In this document: piece by piece, positions 56,186 through 64,000 of the stretch
Position numbering within the stretch: the first letter of the stretch is position 1
Layout of the letters: every line of letters starts with the position of its first letter
DNA from: Dioscorea cayenensis subsp. rotundata
Lineage: Eukaryota > Streptophyta > Magnoliopsida > Dioscoreales > Dioscoreaceae
Assembly (NCBI RefSeq): GCF_009730915.1
Contig: NC_052487.1
Span: 2,356,001-2,420,000, forward strand
Reading direction: 5' to 3'
Length of the DNA stretch: 64,000 nucleotides
Notes under the pieces: generated by a model
The model's database searches: none
What the model was told of the DNA's origin: nothing
Seen by the model: the letters and a program-made list of their open reading frames with translations, nothing else
Position numbers and translations under genes: made by a program

Positions 56186-58865
56186 ATGGAGAAGCTTCTA
56201 ATTATCTTCTTGATGTCCATATTAATGGCAATGAGAAGCTCTTGGGCTATTGATAGCGAACTCTTAGATGCTTCCCTGCTCGAGAAGTTCGTCGACGACC
56301 TCCCGGTCATGCCCAAAGTGCAGGGATTTAGAGTCAAAAACGGTGCCATTCTCCCCGGTCACCTCGCCATTGGCATGTTCGACAAGTTTTGGGTAGTCTT
56401 TTTTAGTGCTTCCATTGTGCTTTCTCTTAGTTTTTATTGAATTTCTTATGTAGGGGTGTTTATTTTCAGATAAACTTATAATCAAATTCTAAAACTCACA
56501 TGGCTTAATTTAAAACATGTCTCTATTATTTTTTTTTTTTTTAAATGGAGGAGTTAGTCATATTTTTATTAAAAAAAATTATATAAAATAATTATGGTGT
56601 TACATCAATTAAGTTTATTCAAGTTTTATAATTTTAACATGCAATATGATATTAGGGTGGAATTATAATAGTGTTAACGAAGACACATTAATATGATTGC
56701 ATTGTGTAATTATTTTAAAAACCAATATATTAATTTTATACTAAAATATTAATTTTTTTTTTGATAAATTATCATACTATCAAATAATATTATTTCAATA
56801 ATGATCAGTAGTAGATATTTCATATCATTCTTAAAAATTGAGAAGTTTCTGATTCTATCACAATTTGTCTATATTTAGGAAAAAATAGAAAATGGGACCA
56901 AAATTCTTGTCGGTGTAATAAAAAATAGTTTGAATTTATCAATAATTCTAAAAAATCATAATTATTATTATTATTCTATCCTTTTAAAAAGTTAGTAAAA
57001 GAAAGAAATTCAAATACTTTTTATATTTATCAGAAATTCCACAGAGATATCCCAGCGACACGTGTCTTCGCGTACGGTCTCTCAAACGAATCAGCAACCG
57101 TACCGGGCCCCACTATAGAAGCTCTCCGTGGGGTCCACACTGACGTCACCTGGGAAAACTACCTCCCTTCTCACCACATCCTCCCATGGGATCCCACCAT
57201 CACCAACGCCATGCCCTCCTCCGGCGGCGTCCCCACCGTCGTCCATCTCCACGGCGGCGTCCACCCTCCTTTCTCCGACGGCAACGCCAACTCCTGGTTC
57301 ACCTCAGGCTTCCGCTCCACCGGCCCAACCTGGTCTTCTCCGACCTCCTCGTACCCCAATGTCCAATCCCCGGCAATCTCTGGTACCACGACCACGCCAT
57401 GGGCCTCACCCGCGTCAACCTCCTCACCGGCCTCCTCGGCGCCTACATCCTCCGTGATCCCTACCTCGAGATCACCCCTTTCCTCCCTTCCTTCCCCTTC
57501 GATCTCAACCTCATGGTCTTCGATCGCAAATTCCGCGTCGACGGTTCCATCTACTTGAACTCCACCGGCAACAACCCTTCGATCCACCCTCAATGGCAAC
57601 CCGAGTACTTCGGCGACGCCATCATCGTCAACGGCAAGGTCTGGCCTCGCCTCCATCGTCCAGCGCCGGCGCTACCGCCTCGAATCCTCAACGCCAGCAA
57701 CGCTCGCTTCTTCCGCTTCTTCTTCTCCAACGCTCTCCCCTTCTTCCATATCGGATCCGACTCCACCTACCTCCCCAAACCCGTTAAGACCACTGGCTTC
57801 CTCCTCGCCCCATCCGAGATCGCCGATGTCATCGTTGACTTCTCCGACTCGCCGACTGACTCAGCGATCCTACTCAACGACGCGCCGTACCCGTTCCCCT
57901 CCGGCGAGACCGTCGACGCGACCAACAGCAAGGTGATGAAGTTCGTGATCGAACGGCAGAGATCTCCTGATGAGTCACGGATCCCGAGGCAACTCTTTGT
58001 TTTCCCTAAACCCTCGCTGCAAAGCGCTGTGAAAACGCGATACATCACGATGTACGAGTACACGAGCCCGAGTGACCAACCGACTCATCTCTATCTCAAC
58101 GGGAAGGCATTCGAAGAGCCGGTGACGGAGACGCCGAAGTCAGGGACGTCTGAGATCTGGTACGTGATCAATCTAACGGGTGACAATCACCCGCTGCACA
58201 TACACCTGGCCCACTTAGCAGCGCTGGAGCAACGCGAGATTTTGGAGCTGGAGAAGTTTAAGGATTGCATGACGAGGTTGAACGATGCGATCAAGTGCCA
58301 CGTGGATGATCATGCGGTTGGAAAAAGGATAAGGTGGCAAAGTATGAGAGGGTTGGAAGAACGTGTTCAAAGGTTAAGCCAGGGTTCATGACCACGATGT
58401 TGGTTCGGTTCGAGTTACTTGGACCGGGGAATACAACGTACCCGTTCGATGCCACCGCTGAACCGGGTTACGTTTACCACTGTCACGTAAGTTTCCTTTT
58501 TCCCTTATCCTTATATACCATATAAATAAATTAATAAAAAATAATAATTATATACTTATATAATAAAAGGTATATAATTATTGATTGACAATGAATACAA
58601 CTGCCAACAACTAGAGGGTCAGATTGGCACTAAATTTTTACATAGGGGCGTTTTATTTTTGAGTAGACCGGGATTAAATTCCATTTCTGCATAGGTGAGT
58701 CTGAGATTCGGTGACGATGCTCTCACAGTACAAATTCTGACATACTTTTAAAAATTATATAGGTTACTTTATTTATAGAATTTTTTATCAGTTAATATAT
58801 TTGAAATCGGATGGTAGACTAGCAAGACAATCTGGCGATGAGTAGCCGAAACTCCAGATATGTAG
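56186..58865 (+). pseudogene. LPR-type multicopper oxidase copy B1, multiple one-base indels
   Basis: This is the duplicate of LPR-A1. Exon 1 (56186-56392) is identical in protein. Exon 2 (57034-58486) differs from A1 mainly by single-base changes in length: a lost C near 57370, gained G near 57469 with lost T near 57481, gained T near 57656 with a lost base near 57679, lost A near 58326, lost G near 58350, and gained A near 58368. Exon 3 (about 58811-58865) is scrambled relative to A1 and its AG acceptor is replaced by GG. All copper-site blocks are still recognisable in pieces. The indels often come in compensating pairs and sit in homopolymers, so poor consensus of a real, working gene is as likely as true decay. 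Confidence 0.75.
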
Positions 58866-58995
58866 ATTATCATCTATTGTTATGTGATTGGTATTTTTGG
58901 AGTACTTTTTGTTTAAGTCATAATCGTTACATTGTTTTGACTCTTTTTTAAGTTGTATTTGGAAAATAAATTATATTATGAAAAGTTAATGGTGT

Positions 58996-59045
58996 TGTTT
59001 ATATGGAATTTTTAATTCCTAATTCCATTAAAAATTTATTATTAA

Positions 59046-59084
<39 letters not shown>

Positions 59085-60985
59085 CTATATTAAAAAAAGG
59101 AAAAAAAGAGAGGAAAAAATACGGGGAGTTATAAATAAAAATAAGAATTATTGAATTTTTGGAAAAGAAGAAATCTCCCAACATACGGGGAGTTAGAAGA
59201 TTTGGTGGGAGGGAGAAGACAAAAAGAGGGAAGAAAAATACAGAGTATTCATATGGAGGGTTTGGAAGAAAAGTGAGAAGGGAGAAGAGAGAGGAAGAAT
59301 AGACAGAGGGAGCTTATACGAAAAAAAGAAAAACAAGAGAATTGAAGAAGGAGGAGGAAGAGGAGCGGAGAAGAAAAAAAAGGGGAAGGGGACAAATTAC
59401 AGATTACTCATTGGGTGAGGGAAGAAATTGGAATCTAATTACACCATGCATTGCATAGATTATGATAGATGCCATGAGCTATGCCATTACATGTCTCCAT
59501 ATTTATAAATTGTTGTCTATGTGCATATGTTGTGCATGTCTTTTTTGTCCTTATTCTATCAATTCATGCATGCATTATTATTATTATTATTATTTAAAGA
59601 AAAAAAAATAGGAACTCATGCACGTTCATCCTTGCATGCATTCTTTTTTTTAAAAAAAATAAAAAATAAAAAATAAAAAATAAAAAGAACTCATGCACGT
59701 TCATGCCACATGCATTTAAAGAGAAACACATGCACGCACATGGCTGAGCATGAATTTCTTTTCTCTTTCGTGCTCTCTCTCTCTCACCAACTCAAGCGAA
59801 GAAGAAGAAGAGGCATGGCGTTCTGTGCGGCGATGGCGGAGATGATCCATGCCTACACGGGGCCCTCGCCGATTGCCTTTAAGATAAGAAGATTGGAAGA
59901 GGTCACCTGATCCAAATCAATATCTTGTTCAATTCTTTGGGACTTCGGAAATTGGTTTTGTTGCACCAGATGATGCTCAGGTGTTTGCCAATGAATCCAA
60001 GAGTAAGTACTAATAGCTCGATGTCAGTGTAAGACTGTCAAATATTTTGCTAGTGCTGTGGAGGAGATATGCAAAGGTTTTGAAGAACTCCAAAAAAAGG
60101 AAGAAGGCACCAATTAATAGTGGTACATGTATGCCAAGTATAAAATTTTGCCCAAGTTGACCTCTGTCTCTTCTCCAGTAAAGGGAAAAAAAAATCTCAC
60201 AATTAATCCTTATTGTGGTCCAGATGATCAAAATTCTATGGATGTATATGCCCTGAAAAAGAAAGTAGAGAAGGTTCTCCCAAAACGCTCTGCTGCTAGG
60301 GGAATTCCATCTCTTTGTAATACTGAGAAGGCCATGAGGGTCTGATTGACAATTAATGAGCCTTTAGCTTTAATATTTGATTGTAAAAATGCGGGTAATG
60401 GGCAGAAGGCAGTTGAGGATAATGGCTATGTAAGATCAAGGGCAATTCTTGAATCATAGGGTGAAGCAGTCAAGGTTCTGAAAGCACACAATAATCACAA
60501 ATTACAGTAATAGTTGAAGGAATATTTTACTGAGGGAAGGGAAATAGTCCGATGCTTCATTTGATGGTGTTAAAAGAAAAATCTCCAGTTACTGTTTCAA
60601 GAGCCGATGCAGATGTTGCTGAAATAGAAAATAAAAAATAAAAAATAAAGGATGAGTAAAAAAAAAGAGAAGAGAAAAGATAGGAAAAAAAATTAAGGAT
60701 GAAGTCATGGGTATGATACGAAAGTGTAAGGGGGAGGTCATGAGTATGATTAAAAAAAAATGAAGGATAACCCAATGGTACGACACCAAAGTGTAAGAGT
60801 GAGGTTATGGGTTCAAATTCCTCTCTCGATAGTACTGTTTTTATGTCTTTGTTTATATCTTATTAGCGGGGATTAACATAATGTACGTCGGGTTCAAAAT
60901 CTTGTTGAGTCTTGTTTATATCGTAAAAAGCGTGACATGTCACTATTATTATTAAAAAATGAGAAGAGGTTAAAACCTCAGAAAT
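58996..60985 (+). mobile_element. Retroelement-like insert downstream of LPR-B1 (copy B)
   Basis: Counterpart of 28392-30458, including the shared leader (59784-59855). A TAA microsatellite lies at 59043-59085. The last part (about 60837-60950) has no similarity to the corresponding part of block A (30287-30425). Confidence 0.6.
59853..60345 (+). pseudogene. Captured HUA2-like PWWP-domain fragment (copy B)
   Basis: Same broken peptide pieces as copy A: AFKIRRLEEVT, then the PWWP block around QFFGTSEIGFVAP near 59930-59970, and later PKRSAARGIPSLCNTEKA near 60281. TGA follows EEVT at 59908. Minor base differences from copy A only. Confidence 0.72.
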
Positions 60986-63180
60986 CTCCATAAACCCTTG
61001 AGAATATCGTTTCAAAGTGTTTCAAAAGGAAACGAGAGAATTAGGAAAGATGACTAGAGTTGGATGTATTTATTACTAAGATTTATTTGTAATTACTACT
61101 GCATAAATCTATTTAATTAATGCCCTGCAATTTTGTTGATATATAAAATTTGGAATTTTCATATGATCTCTCCCTTGTTTTGTCATTATTATAATGTTGA
61201 CATTTAATAGAAACTCTTATATAATACTGCTTTTGCCAAATAACCCCTCTCCTGTACTCCCTGTGCATCAAAAGAAAAAAAATTATTCTTCAATTGATAT
61301 TAATTTATGAATAATAATATTTCAAATGTAATTCTTGATTATTTATTGAGTTTTATTAGAATATAGATGTAAATCAATTTATAAATAATAAAATAGTTAT
61401 ATATATAATGACTTATTTATATTTTTTTTTTTGCTTATTTTTATCATTACTTACAAAACACAAAAATGATGTGTCATTTGAAATAGTAATTATTTTGTTA
61501 TATGATACTTATTATTATGACATTCCAATTTTTTTTTTAAAAAAAATAGACTTAACACGTAAGTAGCGTACATATATAAGCACAAAATTATTTTTTTTAA
61601 TATATTTGTGTTTTTCACCATGTATGAAAAGATGTTAAAACTAATTTTTTCACAGGGCTTAAATATCTTAAGGCTGTGTATAAATATAAAATTACGTGTA
61701 CATATATAAGCACAAAATTATTTTTTTAATATATTTGTGTTTTTCACCATGCATGAAAAGATGGTAAAACTAATTTTTTCAAGGGGCTCAAATATCTTAA
61801 GGCTGTGTATAAATATAAAATTACATTCTCATCACATTTGTGCCTTCATCTTACATGAAGAATGATTTGAACTTGCTTCCTCAATGAGATATAAACACTT
61901 AAGGCATGTATAGACATATTAGTTATTTAATTTTTCATTAGATATGTACTCTCATCTTACGTGGAAGGAAGTTTAAACTAGATTTTTCAATAGATATCCT
62001 ATTTACAAAATCGGATATCAATAATATAGTACTGTTACTTCTAAACCCAAACAAAACCGGAAAATTTTTTTTTAATTAAATCAATTAATTTAAAACCTTT
62101 GCCATTTTGTAAACATCACCCGTCAAAGCTTTCTTGCTTGCCTGCCACCCCACATATAACTTACTATTCTTTCTTCAATAATAAAAAATATATCATACAT
62201 AGACATTATAAATATGGAAATAACCCAAATAAGGCGCAGACTTTCTTAGCACTTGCTAAAGATGATATTAAAGAAAATAATATAATATATAAACTCAATG
62301 ATTACAATAATTCATCAAGTTCAATAACAGAAAATCATATTTGTACCTATGTAAAATAAATATATTTCTTTAATAACTATTAAAAAATTCAAAAATCATT
62401 TCCATTGTATACGACTAAATAAGTCGTTAGTTTTAATTATTTATTAAAAAAATTCAAAAACCATTTCCATTGTATACGACTAAATAAGTTGTTAGTCCTA
62501 ATTATTTGAAATCAACTATATAAATTTTTCCCCATTCAATTTGTTTTATAAAAAAAAAATTAAAAAATAAGATAAATCAAGTAAAGTTTCTTCTAGATGC
62601 TTTTTTGTTTATCTCAATTTTTTTATAAAATCCTATCCCTGAAGTTTTTTTACCCTCTTTATGTAACATCTACAAGTAATTTCAAGACATGTCCATATTG
62701 TTTTAAATAGTTTTCTCTTAACTTGGTATCATTTCTAATTTGTTTCGGATAAATTTATTTTAAATTTTTTTTTAGTATTTGGCATCCATCTCAGTATTCT
62801 CAATTTAACCAAGGTCATCTTTGTTGTTTTTAACCAGAAAATGTTCTTACATATATATTATAATTGGTCTAATAACAGTTCTATAGAACTAAAATTTTAA
62901 TTTAAGAGATATCCTCGGTTAAAAAAATAGTACCAGAAGCTTTTTTTATTATCGAGTATCAATCAAAATTTAAACTATTCTAACATATCAAAATAATAAA
63001 AATATTTCAATAATAAATTAAAATTATTAAAACGAATACATATATACTTGAATGTCAAATTTAGTTAGGCGGAGGGGGATTGCATGTTAGGTATATAATT
63101 AAATTTCACTATTTTTTAGGGTTTGGAAAGTCAGGTAAACAGTGGATGATTTCCCATTAACGCTTTCTCAACTACACGGA
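60986..63180. other. LPR-B2 upstream region
   Basis: Nearly identical to 30460-32665, including the 130-base tandem pair (61570-61826). No separate gene is supported. Confidence 0.55.
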
Positions 63181-63185
63181 ACGCC

Positions 63186-63193
63186 TATATAAA
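63186..63193 (+). promoter_or_regulatory. TATA box of LPR-B2
   Basis: TATATAAA, 83 bases before the ATG at 63276, same context as A2. Confidence 0.75.
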
Positions 63194-63275
63194 CCCCTTG
63201 AGGGCTTCCACTTCTCTACGTCCCTTCCATTCTCCCTCTCTTATCCTCTACTTAATTTGGGTAAAACCCAGAGCC

Positions 63276-64000
63276 ATGGAGAAGCTTCTAATTATCTTCT
63301 TGATGTCCTTATTAATGACAATGAGAAGCTCTTCGGCTATTGATAATAAGCTCTTAAATGCTTCCCTGCTTGAGATGTTCGTCGACGACCTCCCAGTCAT
63401 GCCCAAAGTACAGGGATTTAGCATTAGAGACCGCGCGATTCTCCCCGGTCACCTCACCATCGGCATGTTCGACAAGTTCTGGGTACGTCTTTTTCTACAT
63501 CTTCCTCTTTAATTACTGAATTTCTTGCATAGAGTGTTAATTTTCATATTGCTACGGAATCAAATTTTAAAACTCATGCGGCATAATTGTGTTAATATAT
63601 TAATTTTTTTTTATAAATTAGCAGCAAGCACCTATTTATTATTTTTCATTATGTTTGAAAGGTTTGAACTATAATATATTAATTTCACACGTGTACACAT
63701 CCCAATTTTTTTTTAATAAAATTTTTATTTATTTATTTATTAAAAAAAATGATCTTGATTGTTGATTATACAGAATAATTATGGTGTTACATCAATTAAG
63801 TTTATTAATGTTTTATAATTTTAACATGCAATATGATATTAAAGTGGAATTATAATAGTGTTAAGAAAGACACACTAAATATGATTGCACTGTGGAATTA
63901 TTTACAAAAACAATATATTAGTTTTACACTAAAATATTAATAATTTTTTGTATAAATTATAATACTATCAAATAATTCTATTTCAATAATGATCAGTAGT
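63276..64000 (+). CDS. LPR-type multicopper oxidase copy B2, partial at window edge
   Basis: Only exon 1 (63276-63482) and part of intron 1 are in the window. Exon 1 encodes the signal peptide [20 protein letters not shown] and [20 protein letters not shown], differing from A2 by His-Ala-Val to Arg-Ala-Ile near residue 54. The donor is GTACGT. By comparison with A2, exon 2 would begin near 64,330. Whether B2 shares the large A2 deletion cannot be seen. Confidence 0.85.

Larger units (their letters stand above)
49313..64000. repeat. Segmental duplication, block B
   Basis: Copy of block A (15109 to at least 33480), about 30.5 kb to the right in the same orientation, beginning inside intron 2 of LPR-4. 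It lacks the solo LTR. It has local length changes (a 101-base duplication at 52396-52597, microsatellites) and several scrambled patches. It continues past the window edge. Confidence 0.93.

Overview
This is nuclear DNA of a flowering plant, probably a monocot. Introns and spacers are very AT-rich. The coding exons of the main gene family are GC-rich at the 5' end and fall in GC toward the 3' end, a gradient typical of monocot genes. Transposable elements fill most of the rest. I cannot name the species.

Left part (1-15,108): a broken ALMT-type malate channel fragment on the minus strand (857-1217), a 1,000-base N gap (1272-2271), and then about 12.8 kb of a decayed Ty3/gypsy retrotransposon that looks like the Tat lineage. 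Its pol remnant (2272-5423) is followed by a very long 3' region. That region holds an antisense, apparently intron-containing gene for a plant-mobile-domain protein with its own TATA box, an intronless captured fragment of NADP-isocitrate dehydrogenase, a satellite-like array with a three-part higher-order repeat, and a probable 3' LTR (14758-15108).

Main part (15,109-64,000): a cluster of LPR-type multicopper oxidases (LOW PHOSPHATE ROOT family, secreted ferroxidase-like proteins), all on the plus strand with the same three-exon layout. Seven loci can be seen: an orphan last exon (15423-15476), LPR-A1 (25586-28256, the only fully readable copy), LPR-A2 (32761-34845, large internal deletion), LPR-3 (40852-44202, one-base frameshift), LPR-4 (47026-49680, 13-base deletion), LPR-B1 (56186-58865, many one-base indels) and LPR-B2 (from 63276, cut by the window edge). 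Block A (15109 to at least 33,480) and block B (49313 to 64,000) are copies of one segmental duplication about 30.5 kb apart. A 3.7 kb solo LTR with a 5-base target-site duplication is present in A and absent from B, so it arrived after the duplication. An older 7 kb duplication produced A1/A2 and B1/B2. Between A2 and LPR-3 lies the 5' part of a minus-strand AAR2-type splicing-factor gene whose last exons are missing.

Smaller mobile DNA includes nested SINEs with clear target duplications, a second SINE family in at least three places, a GCTCG-rich non-autonomous hAT element with 8-base target duplications, LINE RNase H remnants, and a retroelement-like insert downstream of A1 and B1 carrying a captured HUA2-like PWWP gene piece. 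Block B contains clustered one-base indels and scrambled patches that look like assembly or polishing errors, so 'pseudogene' calls there are provisional.
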